Of a DNA stretch of 64,000 nucleotides, positions 28,742-37,349 are shown piece by piece (the first letter of the stretch is position 1; each line of letters begins with the position of its first letter). The notes beneath the pieces are model-generated. The model made no database searches and was not told where the DNA came from. It was given only the letters and a program-made list of their open reading frames with translations. The DNA is from Sphingobium amiense. GTDB taxonomy: Bacteria > Pseudomonadota > Alphaproteobacteria > Sphingomonadales > Sphingomonadaceae. The translations under genes and the position numbers were made by a program. Where the stretch lies: positions 3,100,001-3,164,000 of the forward strand of contig NZ_AP018664.1 in the NCBI RefSeq assembly GCF_003967075.1, read 5' to 3'.

Positions 28742-28755
28742 ATACGGATCGGTAA
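28742..28755. promoter_or_regulatory. Shared operator copy upstream of the LLM monooxygenase operon
   Basis: ATACGGATCGGTAA matches 13 of 14 positions and is followed by GTCAAG, as at several other copies (GTCAA after the 3439, 18265 and 25095 sites). It lies 71 bp before the start at 28671. Confidence 0.6.
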
Positions 28756-29103
28756 GTCAAGATACCGGCTCTGCCCCCCTCGCGAATCCCAGACATCCGT
28801 TGCAGCCACCGATTTCGCAGCGGGCCGCAGGCGCCGGCCGTGCCCTTTGCGACCAGTTGAGGATAGGAGAGACCGGAGCCGCTTGGGCATCAAAGGAGCG
28901 GGCAAAGCGCTTAACACGATGGACGCGAGCGAAAGCGGCCGACGACCCAGAAACCGGGGTAGCAAGACCCCGTTGACTCAACCCCTTGCGCTCCCTGAGC
29001 ACCCCCAGTCGAGCCGGAAAGTGGTTCAGATGCTCACCTGATCAAAAATTTGCGCACCGAGCCGCGCTCGACCGAATGGCGCCGGGGGACCAGCGGTCCA
29101 TGC
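28756..29103. other. Intergenic stretch without a recognisable gene
   Basis: Short overlapping frames occur on both strands, but none has a ribosome binding site, family motif or coherent product. I see no RNA gene or repeat here. Confidence 0.5.
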
Positions 29104-29739
29104 TCAAGCGGTTCCGACCTTGCAAACCATTCCATTGGCTGCACAGATTGAGCTTATGACATTGTCGAATATTTGGTCCGGCATGGAGCGTGGCCCAATC
29201 AGCTTTCGTAGCTCCAAGCTAACCACCCCATGGGCGGCAGACCACAAGGCATGTGTCACTTGCTCCGCATCAACCGCATGTGCGGCGGGCAGATTATCCA
29301 GCACTGCATCTCGCAATGTTTCGAAGCTGCGCCAGGCCTGCTTCCGACAGTCCGCAGGCGCTTCCCATGCGCGGCCAAGGTCGCCGAACATGACATTGTA
29401 AAGCGCCGGCTCGCGAAGCCCAAACGCACGATAGGCATTCAGCATAGATGCCAAGCGTTTCGCACAATCGGTCTCCGCGACATGTGCCTTGAATGCCTGT
29501 TCGAGCGCAGCGAAGCTTTGAAGATAGAGCGCTTCGAGCAACCCATCCTTGCCGCCGAAATGAGTATATATCATCTTCGTCGATGAATTCGCCCTTTCGG
29601 CGACACGGCGCACCGTCAACGCTGCGGGACCTTCTTCGCTCAATAATGTCGCCGCAGCCGACAGCAGAGTGGCATGACACTCCGCCTCCATCGCTGATCG
29701 GGCTGCCCGAATGTCGCCAGTCGCGCCAGATATCGCCAT
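29104..29739 (-). CDS. TetR-family regulator with WHG-type C-terminal domain
   Basis: This 211-aa regulator has its helix-turn-helix at about residues 18-70 (ALTVRRVAERANSSTKMIYT, then HFGGKDGLLEALYLQ). The ligand-binding part contains ALWSAAHGVVSLELRKLIG, the WHG-like motif of one TetR subgroup. It follows the nitronate monooxygenase gene with a 2-bp gap on the same strand, so the pair is an operon. The perfect palindrome at 30779-30793 upstream of the operon is the likely operator for autoregulation. Confidence 0.9.
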   Translation of the reverse strand: MAISGATGDIRAARSAMEAECHATLLSAAATLLSEEGPAALTVRRVAERANSSTKMIYTHFGGKDGLLEALYLQSFAALEQAFKAHVAETDCAKRLASMLNAYRAFGLREPALYNVMFGDLGRAWEAPADCRKQAWRSFETLRDAVLDNLPAAHAVDAEQVTHALWSAAHGVVSLELRKLIGPRSMPDQIFDNVISSICAANGMVCKVGTA

Positions 29740-29741
29740 AG

Positions 29742-30743
29742 CTACAGTGTTTGTTGATCGGGAAGGGTTTCATCAAGGAAATTCGACAGACGCTGCCGGA
29801 TAATGCGATCGGCATCGGCCATGATTCGGCTGATCAGTTCTCCGACAGTGGGAATGTCGCGGATAAGGCCGACGACCATGCCACAGCTCCATGCGCCCGC
29901 GTCCATATCGCCATCACGCATGACCTTTGGATAGACGCCTGCAACCTGGTCATGAATGTCTTCGATTGTGAGGCTGCTTCCTTTTTCCTTTTCGATCTGC
30001 TGAAGACGCATGACATTGTCGTTGTTGAGCACGCGTTCGGTGTTCTTCAACGCACGCATAATCAGCCGCGTATCGAGCTCGGTCGCGTCGAGCAGCGCTT
30101 GCTTCACATTGGCGTGAACCGGGGCTTCCTGCGTTGCAAGGAAGCGCGTACCCATGTTGATGCCATCCGCGCCTAACGCCAAGGCCGCAACCAGGCCGCG
30201 CGCGTCGGCCATCCCGCCGGATGCCAGGAACGGAACGCGCAACTCTTCAGCTGCTCGCGGCAACAGGATCATGTTCGGAATGTCATCCTCGCCCGGATGG
30301 CCGCCGCATTCAAAGCCGTCCACGCTCACGGCGTCGCAGCCAACGGCCTCTGCCTTGAGCGCGTGGCGCACCGATGTACATTTATGGATAACGGTTATGC
30401 CGGCCGCCTTGAGCGTCGGCATATGCTCTTCGGGACTGCGGCCGGCGGTTTCCACAATCGTCACGCCGCCCTCCGCGATCGCCTGGATATATTCGGGATA
30501 GGGTGGTTGGGAGAAAGTCGGCAAGAAAGTGAGATTCACGCCGAACGGCTTGTCCGTCATGTCGCGGCAGCGGGCGATCTCCCTCGCCAGCAACTCGGGC
30601 GTTCGCTGTGTTAAACCAGTGATAATGCCCAGCCCGCCCGCATTCGAGACCGCTGAAGCCAGTTCCGCAAAGCCTACAAAGTGCATGCCGCCTTGCACGA
30701 TCGGATGCTCGACCTTCAGCAGTTTGGTAATTCGCGTGCGCAT
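29742..30743 (-). CDS. Nitronate monooxygenase (2-nitropropane dioxygenase family)
   Basis: This 333-aa FMN-dependent TIM-barrel enzyme starts with the typical MRTRITKLLKVEHPIVQGGM. It has AGGLGIITGLTQRTPE and KPFGVNLTFLPTFSQPPYPE, and the FMN-phosphate loops VSVDGFECGGHPGEDDIP and PFLASGGMADARGLVAALAL followed by GADGINMGTRFLATQEAP. Members oxidise alkyl nitronates (such as propionate 3-nitronate) or act as enoyl reductase-like enzymes. The preserved GGHPGE loop fits class II nitronate monooxygenases. It heads a two-gene operon with TetR. The role in the surrounding cluster (nitro or nitronate detoxification) is inferred. Confidence 0.9.
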   Translation of the reverse strand: MRTRITKLLKVEHPIVQGGMHFVGFAELASAVSNAGGLGIITGLTQRTPELLAREIARCRDMTDKPFGVNLTFLPTFSQPPYPEYIQAIAEGGVTIVETAGRSPEEHMPTLKAAGITVIHKCTSVRHALKAEAVGCDAVSVDGFECGGHPGEDDIPNMILLPRAAEELRVPFLASGGMADARGLVAALALGADGINMGTRFLATQEAPVHANVKQALLDATELDTRLIMRALKNTERVLNNDNVMRLQQIEKEKGSSLTIEDIHDQVAGVYPKVMRDGDMDAGAWSCGMVVGLIRDIPTVGELISRIMADADRIIRQRLSNFLDETLPDQQTL

Positions 30744-30778
30744 GATGCGACCTCCCTCGCTCAGTTTTCGGAAACATC

Positions 30779-30793
30779 GTTACTAGTAGTAAC
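30779..30793. promoter_or_regulatory. Perfect palindrome, candidate TetR operator
   Basis: GTTACTAGTAGTAAC is a perfect inverted repeat with 7-bp arms around a central G. It lies 36-50 bp upstream of the nitronate monooxygenase start at 30743. The tetR gene is second in that operon, so autoregulation through this site is likely. Confidence 0.65.
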
Positions 30794-30957
30794 AGTGTTT
30801 CTCAAGGGGGTTTGGATGTTTTGTGGCGGGCTACGCCGTTCGCTCATCCGCTTTCATGTTGATTGCTGCTGAGAAGTGACCCGGGGAAGCCAGTAATTTT
30901 CACTGAGAAGTGACCCATGTTTGAACACGTCCCTGGCTTTGAGCGGGGGACCATGGA

Positions 30958-32490
30958 GTGTTGGACATGGCATTATTGAGCGTCATCCGGCGCTGGCATT
31001 ACCGCGATCATCTGTCGATCCGGGAGATAGCCAAGCGTACCGGTCTATCCCGCAACACGGTCCGTAAATATCTGCGGTCAGACACAGTCGAGCCGCAGTT
31101 CAAAGTGCCCGAGCGGCCGAGCAAGCTGGATCCGTTCGTCGATCGGCTGACGGTCTGGCTCAGGCGAGAGATGGGCCGATCGCGCAAGCAGAAGCGCACG
31201 ATCAAGCAGTTGCATGCCGATCTGGTGAGCCTGGGCTTTGACGGGTCCTATGGCCGTGTCGCGGCCTTTGCTCGTGCCTGGCGCGATGATTATCGCCGCC
31301 AGCAGCAGATGAGCGGCAAGGGCACCTTCGTGCCGTTGTCGTTCGCACCGGGTGAAGCATTCCAGTTTGACTGGAGCGAGGACTGGGCGATCATCGATGG
31401 TGTCCGCACCAAGCTGCAGGTTGCACACTTCAAGCTCAGCTACAGCCGGGCCTTCTTCGTTCGAGCCTATCTGCTCCAGACCCACGAGATGCTGTTCGAC
31501 GCCCATAATCACGCGTTCCGCGTGCTGGGCGGGGTGCCGCGCCGCGGCATCTATGACAACATGCGCACTGCCGTCGACAAGGTCGGGCGCGGCAAGGATC
31601 GGACCGTCAACGCCCGCTTCCTCACGATGGTGAGCCATTATCTGTTCGAGGCAGAGTTCTGTAATCCGGCAGCGGGTTGGGAGAAGGGGCAGGTCGAGAA
31701 GAACGTCCAGGATGCGCGGCATCGCCTGTGGCAGCCCGTTCCCCAGACCGAGACGCTCGACGCCCTGAACAGCTGGCTGGAGGATCGCTGCAAGGCGCTG
31801 TGGCAGGATATCCCGCACGGGATCGAACCGGGCTCTGTCGCTGATGCCTGGGCCGAGGAGGTGGCAAGCCTGATGCCGATGGGCAGGCCGTTCGACGGCT
31901 TTGTCGAATATGGCAAGCGGGTCTCACCGACCTGCCTCGTCCATCTGGAGCGCAACCGCTACAGCGTGCCGGCATCCTTTGCCAACCGCCCTGTCAGCGT
32001 GCGGCTCTATCCCGACCGCTTCCTCGTGGTGGCCGAGGGGCAGTTGCTGTGCGAACACCAGCGCATCATCGAACGATCCCATGATGGGCCAGGACGCACT
32101 GTTTATGACTGGCGCCATTATCTGGCAGTGGTCCAGCGCAAGCCTGGCGCCCTGCGCAATGGCGCGCCGTTCCTAGAGATGCCCGATGCCTTCCAGCGGT
32201 TACAGCGCCATCTGTTGCGCGCTCCCGGCGGCGACAGAGAGATGGTCGAGATCCTTGCCCTGGTGCTGCATCATGACGAGCAGGTCGTACTGCGCGCGGT
32301 TACCATGGCGCTGGAGTCCGGTGTTCCGACCAAAACCCATATCCTCAACTTGCTGCACCGGCTGATCGACGGCAAGCCGCTGACGACACCGCCGATCACG
32401 GCGCCCCAGGCGCTGAGGCTGGTCAGCGAGCCCCTTGCCAATGTGGAACGCTATGATGCGCTGCGCGGGGAGAACCGCCATGCGTCATGA
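30958..32490 (+). CDS. istA: IS21 transposase IstA
   Basis: This 510-aa DDE transposase starts GTG-TTG-GAC-ATG; the ATG at 30967 behind GGAG is an equally good start. The N-terminal helix-turn-helix is [20 protein letters not shown]. The integrase-core region includes [20 protein letters not shown] (first Asp), [19 protein letters not shown] (second Asp) and [20 protein letters not shown] with the catalytic Glu. It is intact. istB overlaps its last codons. Confidence 0.95.
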   Translation: MLDMALLSVIRRWHYRDHLSIREIAKRTGLSRNTVRKYLRSDTVEPQFKVPERPSKLDPFVDRLTVWLRREMGRSRKQKRTIKQLHADLVSLGFDGSYGRVAAFARAWRDDYRRQQQMSGKGTFVPLSFAPGEAFQFDWSEDWAIIDGVRTKLQVAHFKLSYSRAFFVRAYLLQTHEMLFDAHNHAFRVLGGVPRRGIYDNMRTAVDKVGRGKDRTVNARFLTMVSHYLFEAEFCNPAAGWEKGQVEKNVQDARHRLWQPVPQTETLDALNSWLEDRCKALWQDIPHGIEPGSVADAWAEEVASLMPMGRPFDGFVEYGKRVSPTCLVHLERNRYSVPASFANRPVSVRLYPDRFLVVAEGQLLCEHQRIIERSHDGPGRTVYDWRHYLAVVQRKPGALRNGAPFLEMPDAFQRLQRHLLRAPGGDREMVEILALVLHHDEQVVLRAVTMALESGVPTKTHILNLLHRLIDGKPLTTPPITAPQALRLVSEPLANVERYDALRGENRHAS

Positions 32491-33262
32491 TCCCGCCAGC
32501 GGCGCCATCATCGTCATGCTGCGCAGCCTCAAGATGCATGGCATGGCGCAGGCCGTCACCGATCTCATGGAGCAAGGCGCGCCCGCGTTCGACGCGGCCG
32601 TCCCGATCCTGTCCCAGCTTTTGAAGGCGGAGACTGCCGAACGGGAAGTGCGGTCGGTATCCTATCAGCTCAAGATCGCACGGTTCCCGGCCTATCGCGA
32701 TCTGGCGAGCTTCGACTTTGCCAGCAGCGAGGTCAACGAGGCGCTGGTCCGCCAGCTTCACCGCTGCGAGTTTATGGACGTGGCCGACAATATCGTGCTG
32801 GTCGGCGGACCCGGAACCGGCAAGACCCACATCGCCACCGCCCTAGGCGTCCAGGCCATCGAGCATCATCGCAAGCGCGTGCGGTTCTTCTCCACGGTCG
32901 AGCTGGTCAACGCGCTGGAACAGGAGAAGGCGCAGGGCAAGGCAGGGCAGATCGCCGGAAGGCTTGCCCACTCCGATCTCGTGATCCTCGACGAGCTTGG
33001 TTATCTGCCGTTCAGCGCCTCAGGCGGCGCCCTGCTGTTCCATCTGCTGAGCAAGCTTTACGAGCGCACCAGCGTCATCATCACCACCAACCTCAGCTTC
33101 AGCGAATGGGCCACCGTGTTCGGAGATGCCAAGATGACCACCGCGCTCCTCGATCGGCTCACCCATCACTGCCACATCCTCGAGACCGGCAACGACAGCT
33201 TCAGGTTCAAGAACAGCTCCGCTCAGCAGCCCAAAACCCGGAAGGAGAAAACCCCATCTTGA
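32480..33262 (+). CDS. istB: IS21 helper ATPase IstB
   Basis: This 260-aa AAA+ ATPase assists IstA in target capture. Walker A is [20 protein letters not shown], Walker B is [19 protein letters not shown], and sensor 1 is [20 protein letters not shown]. The start ATG at 32480 lies inside the end of istA (overlap 11 bp) behind GGGGAG. It is intact. The C-terminus [16 protein letters not shown] is a little longer than that of the second IS21 copy at 59003. Confidence 0.95.
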   Translation: MRHDPASGAIIVMLRSLKMHGMAQAVTDLMEQGAPAFDAAVPILSQLLKAETAEREVRSVSYQLKIARFPAYRDLASFDFASSEVNEALVRQLHRCEFMDVADNIVLVGGPGTGKTHIATALGVQAIEHHRKRVRFFSTVELVNALEQEKAQGKAGQIAGRLAHSDLVILDELGYLPFSASGGALLFHLLSKLYERTSVIITTNLSFSEWATVFGDAKMTTALLDRLTHHCHILETGNDSFRFKNSSAQQPKTRKEKTPS

Positions 33263-33346
33263 CCCACCCCTGACATCCGAAACATAATCGCAAGGTGGGT
33301 CACTTCTCGATGAAAACCCCGGGTCACTTCTCAGCAGCAATCAACA

Positions 33347-33845
33347 CCTTGGCAATGTCGAGGGTGATTTCCCCGGAGGCCAGCGCCTCGAACACGACCG
33401 GCGCAAGCGTAGCGAGGCGCAGACGCCCCTCGACGAAGCGGACCGTCAGGCCGAAACGGCGCGCAACGTCTTCGACGGTCGCGCCGCCTGCGACAAGCGC
33501 GGCAAAAGCCTGGGCTTCATCGGCTGCGTTCATGGCGAGGCGGTGGAAATTCTCGGCGAGGCTGGTCTCGACGGCGGCTTCGGCGCTGTCTTCGAGGACC
33601 AAACACGTGACTTCGTGATCGCGGGCGAAGATCTTTTCGTCCACCAGCGCGAGCATCGCTCGGCGACGACGCTCGCCAGCTTCGACCTCGAATTTGCCCT
33701 TGGCAGCGGGACGGACGATGAGGTTCTGCAGCAATCCATGCGCTGCAATGCTGGCTTTGAGTTCGGCATCTGCCGCCGGATCGCTGTGACGACGGACATT
33801 GCGGGGAGATTGGACGAGTTTGTTCAGCGGGATCGACTTGATCAT
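33347..33845 (-). pseudogene. ParB/Spo0J-type partition or nuclease protein, 3' part lost to IS21
   Basis: The N-terminus MIKSIPLNKLVQSPRNVRRH, with ADAELKASIAAHGLLQNLIV and FEVEAGERRRRAMLAL, is the ParB N-terminal domain. AENFHRLAMNAADEAQAFAA and VEDVARRFGLTVRFVEGRLR is the DNA-binding helix-turn-helix part. The protein stops being ParB at the IS21 end, after LDIAK; the remaining codons to a stop at 33324 come from the IS repeat. Full-length plasmid-type homologues are several hundred residues longer. The start has AGGAG eight bases upstream. Such ParB-like genes are common on sphingomonad plasmids and integrative elements. Confidence 0.88.
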
Positions 33846-33854
33846 GGGACACAC

Positions 33855-34205
33855 TCCTGACTGTGAGCCCGGTGCATCGACCTTCGACGCCCAACTGGCT
33901 CGATCAGGGCAAAGCCCACTCCCCTCTCATGCGCTCGCAGCAAATTCGCCGATAGTAGCGGGCAATGACGAATGACCATGGTTGCGGACTCTGGAGCACT
34001 GTATGTTTTTCGCGCCAATCGTTCAGCTGACCTAATTTCGCCGATGCGCGACTGCTCCGTCGGGCGATGCAGCAAGGCAAAATCTTGAGCCGCAACTTCT
34101 ACCCGATTGTGCACCACAGCTTTCCACCAAGTTTGAAGCGTGCATCTTGCGCGACCAAAGGAGCACTCCCATATTGAAACGAATAGGGAACACCTTGGGG
34201 GATTC
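33855..34205. promoter_or_regulatory. Spacer upstream of the CBASS operon with a possible promoter
   Basis: No convincing gene is seen in this divergent spacer. TTGCGC at 34147-34152 and CATATT at 34170-34175 are separated by 17 bp and could be -35 and -10 boxes for the CBASS operon. GGGGG four bases before the ATG at 34206 is the ribosome binding site. Only the ribosome binding site is clear. Confidence 0.35.
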
Positions 34206-35222
34206 ATGCCCGTTCCGAATACGCGATTCAGCGAACTGCTGCAGGATATAGAGCCGAGCACGACGACCAAAACGCGCGCGTCCGGCGGCCACACCGGCAT
34301 CCGCGACCATCTGCGCACGCAGGCGAAGTTCAAGGACCGATATGTGACCAGCTTCCTTTCAGGAAGCTATGCTCGCGACTCTGCCATCCGCCCGCGCTCG
34401 ACGTCGAACGGGCAGGAGCGGCCCGATGTCGACATCATCATCGTGACGAACTTTTCGACCGACGACCATCCCGACACGGTGCTGAAGGAGGTCTGCAAGG
34501 CCCTCGAAGACGGCGGCGACGGCTATGAGGTCGAGCGAATCAACAAACGCTCGGTGCGGGTCGAGACCTGGCAGGCGGAGATGGACATCGTTCCGGTCGC
34601 ATCGACATGGAACGGCTACATGATTCCCGACCGCGACACGGGCACTTGGAAGTTTACCAATCCCCCGGTCCACACCAGCTGGAGTTCGGCGCAGAACACG
34701 CGGTTCGGCGGCCGGTTCAAGCCGCTCGTGAAGCTGTTCAAATGGTGGCGCCGAATCAACCCGCTAACCGGTCGGCGCCCCAAGGGCTTCGTCCTCGAAG
34801 TGCTCGTCGGGCTGCACGCGCCCACCGGCGAGACGCATTACGGCGAGGCATTCGCTCAACTGCTTGAGAATATCTACGACGCCTATGGCTATCACGCCTC
34901 GATCGGCCAGAAGCCATTCATCGCCGACCCCGCGGATGGCTCGAACGACATCCTGGGAAAGGTCTCGGTCGCCCAGTGGACGGAATTCATCGAGAAGGTT
35001 CGCGTCTATGCCGGCATCGCCCGCCGGGCGCAGGACGCCGACGATATCGAGGAAGCAACACGGCAGTGGCGCCGGGTGTTCGGCGATCGCTTCAAGGCCA
35101 CTGCGACGCCGGCCAAGGCCTCGACCTATGGCGGGTTCGCCGCGGCGGCACCGGTGGCCGCCGGATACACCTTCCCCAATGCGATGGCTGCGCCTCCTGC
35201 CAAGCCGCGCGGCTTCGCTTGA
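34206..35222 (+). CDS. CBASS CD-NTase (cyclic oligonucleotide synthase)
   Basis: This 338-aa nucleotidyltransferase of the cGAS/DncV-like family makes a cyclic nucleotide signal on phage infection. The active site is GSYARDSAIRP (Gly53-Ser54), DVD at 74-76 (PDVDIIIV) and the third acidic residue at 127 (AEMDIVPV). These are the normal positions, so it should be active. The C-terminal tail is rich in Ala and Pro and ends in a small residue (PKPRGFA), as expected for a tail joined to targets by Cap2. I set the start at 34206, after GGGGG; upstream codons in frame lack similarity. The next gene starts inside its stop codon. The exact nucleotide product and clade cannot be read by eye. Confidence 0.93.
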   Translation: MPVPNTRFSELLQDIEPSTTTKTRASGGHTGIRDHLRTQAKFKDRYVTSFLSGSYARDSAIRPRSTSNGQERPDVDIIIVTNFSTDDHPDTVLKEVCKALEDGGDGYEVERINKRSVRVETWQAEMDIVPVASTWNGYMIPDRDTGTWKFTNPPVHTSWSSAQNTRFGGRFKPLVKLFKWWRRINPLTGRRPKGFVLEVLVGLHAPTGETHYGEAFAQLLENIYDAYGYHASIGQKPFIADPADGSNDILGKVSVAQWTEFIEKVRVYAGIARRAQDADDIEEATRQWRRVFGDRFKATATPAKASTYGGFAAAAPVAAGYTFPNAMAAPPAKPRGFA

Positions 35223-36907
35223 GGTTCTGGTGGCTCACCGACTCTGCCCGGCTCGCTGCCGAGCGCGCGGCGGTCGAAGCGCTGGCGCGCGACGAGGACT
35301 GGCTGGAGTTCACCCGATGGAAGTTCGACGACGCGCGGTTCGCTGCCGAAGCCATCATCTCGGCCCACGGGCAGCGCTATCCGGTCCGGCTGATCTATCC
35401 TGACCAGTTTCCGCAGGTCCCGCCCTGGGTCGAGCCGCAGGATGAGGCGCGCTGGTCCACTCATCAATATGGCAAGGGCGTGCTCTGCCTTGAGCTGCGA
35501 CCGGACAATTGGACGGCAGAAGCGACCGGGGCCGATGTGCTACGTAGCGCACACAATTTGCTCGTGACCGAGGATCCGCTGGGCGAAGGCGGCGAACGCG
35601 CGCCTTCGGATCATCGGATTGGACAGGTCCAGGCCTATGACTGGGACCTCAATCCCGTCCTGATCGGCCAACGGTGCGCCGAGCGGATAGGAGCGGGAAT
35701 CGCCTTGGACTTGGTGGGACTGCGCTGGATGGCGGCTGACGAAGTCTGGCCGATTCTCGTCCATGACGCCGAGGACCGGCTCTTGCTTCGCCGGCCGCCA
35801 GGCGCGGACATCCACAACTGGCGTTTCGATATTCCGGTATTTGTCTCTGCCCGGTCTGCGCCCGCAGGCGTGCCAGATCGGGCCGCGCTGGTGGCAGCTG
35901 CCGACCTGCAGCCGGACATGGCCAGCTTGGCCCTCGAAACGAACGCTGCCATCATTCTCTTCACGGGCGAGGCGGACATTGCCGGGTTCCACCTGATGGC
36001 GGATGGCGCCACACACCGTCGCCGGATTCTTGTGCTTCCGGACGAGAGCGGTGCGCGGTCCGCGAGATCGGCAGCGGCTGAGTGCAAGCGCGTCGCGATC
36101 GTTGGCGCGGGTTCTATCGGTTCCAAGCTCGCCGAATCGCTGGTCCGATCCGGCCTCGGCCTCCTGACGCTAATCGACGGCGACGTACTCCTCCCCGACA
36201 ATCTCGAGCGGCACGCGCTCGAGTGGCGCGACGTAGGGTTCCGCAAAGTCAATGGCCTCAAGCGCCGCCTTCTTGCCATCGCGCCCGGCGCCGACATCCG
36301 CGTGGTCGACAGCAATCTCAACTGGCAGCGATCGGCCAAATCACACGCTTGGCAGGTCGAGGCCGTTGCCGATTGCAGTGTCATCGTCGACGCCACCGGC
36401 GATCCGGCAACTGCGCTCTTCCTCGGTGCTCTTGCCGACGCGAACGAGCGCCCGTTCGTGTCAGTCGAGGTCTTCGAGGGCGGGCTTGGCGCGCTTGTGG
36501 CGACGGCGCTGCCCGAACGAGATCCGCCGTTCGTCGATGGGCGGGCGACCTTTCTCGCCTGGTGCGATGAGCAAGGCGTGGCCCCGCCAGAGCCCGGTCC
36601 CCGGCGCTACGAGATGCTCGCCGGCGACGGTGCGCCGATCGTTGCGGACGATGCCGCAGTCACCATGACCGCCGGGCATGCGGCGCGCGTCGTCCTAGAC
36701 ATCCTCGACGGAGCGCCCGCTCCGCCCGACTCCGCTTGGCTCCTTCTCGGTTACAGCAGGCACTGGCTGTTCGACGGCCATGGTCACACGATCCGGCTGA
36801 GCGTCGGCGAACGGTGTCCGGGCACCAGCGGAGAGGATGTCGAGGCCCGGGCCTTCGCACTCGATTTATTCAAGGAATGGCTCGATGCGGCTAAGGCTGC
36901 CGGTTGA
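35219..36907 (+). CDS. cap2: CBASS Cap2-like E2-E1 fusion
   Basis: This is a 562-residue fusion of an E2-like domain (residues about 1-120; conjugating cysteine at about 90 in GKGVLCLELRPDNW) with an E1-like adenylation domain (about 290-560). The latter has VAIVGAGSIGSKLAESLVRS, Asp320 in TLIDGDVLLPDNLERH, the DATGDP loop, and a candidate catalytic cysteine at about 449 (AWCDEQG). Cap2 attaches the CD-NTase C-terminus to targets and raises its activity. The in-frame open stretch reaches far into the upstream gene, but similarity begins only at RFWWLTDSARL. The probable start is therefore the TTG at 35219 overlapping the CD-NTase stop (TTGA), a coupled start with no clear ribosome binding site. 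Confidence 0.92.
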   Translation: MRFWWLTDSARLAAERAAVEALARDEDWLEFTRWKFDDARFAAEAIISAHGQRYPVRLIYPDQFPQVPPWVEPQDEARWSTHQYGKGVLCLELRPDNWTAEATGADVLRSAHNLLVTEDPLGEGGERAPSDHRIGQVQAYDWDLNPVLIGQRCAERIGAGIALDLVGLRWMAADEVWPILVHDAEDRLLLRRPPGADIHNWRFDIPVFVSARSAPAGVPDRAALVAAADLQPDMASLALETNAAIILFTGEADIAGFHLMADGATHRRRILVLPDESGARSARSAAAECKRVAIVGAGSIGSKLAESLVRSGLGLLTLIDGDVLLPDNLERHALEWRDVGFRKVNGLKRRLLAIAPGADIRVVDSNLNWQRSAKSHAWQVEAVADCSVIVDATGDPATALFLGALADANERPFVSVEVFEGGLGALVATALPERDPPFVDGRATFLAWCDEQGVAPPEPGPRRYEMLAGDGAPIVADDAAVTMTAGHAARVVLDILDGAPAPPDSAWLLLGYSRHWLFDGHGHTIRLSVGERCPGTSGEDVEARAFALDLFKEWLDAAKAAG

Positions 36908-37349
36908 TCAGACCGCCAGGCTCGTCGCGGCGCTGGAGAAGGCCGGCAAGCGCGAGATCGGCGGACAGCTGTTCGGTGAGCAGCTTGCGCCGTCCGATTT
37001 CGACGTGACCGAGCTCACCATCCAGGCGCGTCGCGGGAGCTTCGCGCGCTTTATGGTCGACCTGCTGCAGGCCGCACGCGATGCGATGCACTTTTTCGAT
37101 CGCACCGAGCATCGCTATACACGCTACAATTACATTGGCGAATGGCACAGCCATCCGAGCTTCGCGGTGCATCCAAGCGGCACGGACCTCGCGACGATGC
37201 GGGCGCTGGTGGGTGACGCCCGCTTCGCCGGCAGCTTCGCGGTGCTAATGATCGTTCGGCTTGACGGCGACACACTTTCGGCGGCCAGCTGGGTGTTTGA
37301 TCCGCAGGGCAATGAATTCGAGGCCAATCTGGAGATGGATGTTGTCTGA
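36885..37349 (+). CDS. cap3: CBASS Cap3-like JAB/JAMM isopeptidase
   Basis: This 154-aa zinc isopeptidase has a complete JAMM motif: Glu24 (REIGGQLFGE), His88 and His90 (GEWHSHPS), Ser98 and Asp101 (HPSGTDLATM). In type II CBASS it removes the CD-NTase from its conjugates and counters Cap2. The ATG at 36885 follows AAGGA and overlaps the end of cap2 by 23 bp; the cap4-like gene in turn starts within its last codons. The tight overlaps show one transcription and translation unit. Confidence 0.93.
   Translation: MRLRLPVDQTARLVAALEKAGKREIGGQLFGEQLAPSDFDVTELTIQARRGSFARFMVDLLQAARDAMHFFDRTEHRYTRYNYIGEWHSHPSFAVHPSGTDLATMRALVGDARFAGSFAVLMIVRLDGDTLSAASWVFDPQGNEFEANLEMDVV

Larger units (their letters stand above)
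30857..33346 (+). mobile_element. IS21-family insertion sequence (copy 1), no target duplication
   Basis: The element is about 2.49 kb, bounded by inverted repeats beginning TGTTGATTGCTGCTGAGAAG and continuing through GTGACCCGGGG at 30857-30886 on the left, with the complement at 33317-33346 on the right. A second internal GAGAAGTGACCC copy lies near each end, as is usual for IS21. The ends have the 5'-TG...CA-3' form. It carries istA and istB. The flanks (TTTCA on the left, CCTTG on the right) do not match. The right flank is the interior of a ParB gene while the left flank is unrelated, so the copy marks a rearrangement joint. Confidence 0.92.

Noticed and set aside
30857..33346. Target duplication for the first IS21 copy
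   Set aside because: Flanking bases were compared for up to 8 bp on either side and do not match.
34976..35218. 81 extra codons upstream of cap2 inside the CD-NTase gene
   Set aside because: They read through the CD-NTase gene in another frame and have no E2-like sequence. The family start coincides with the TTG at 35219.
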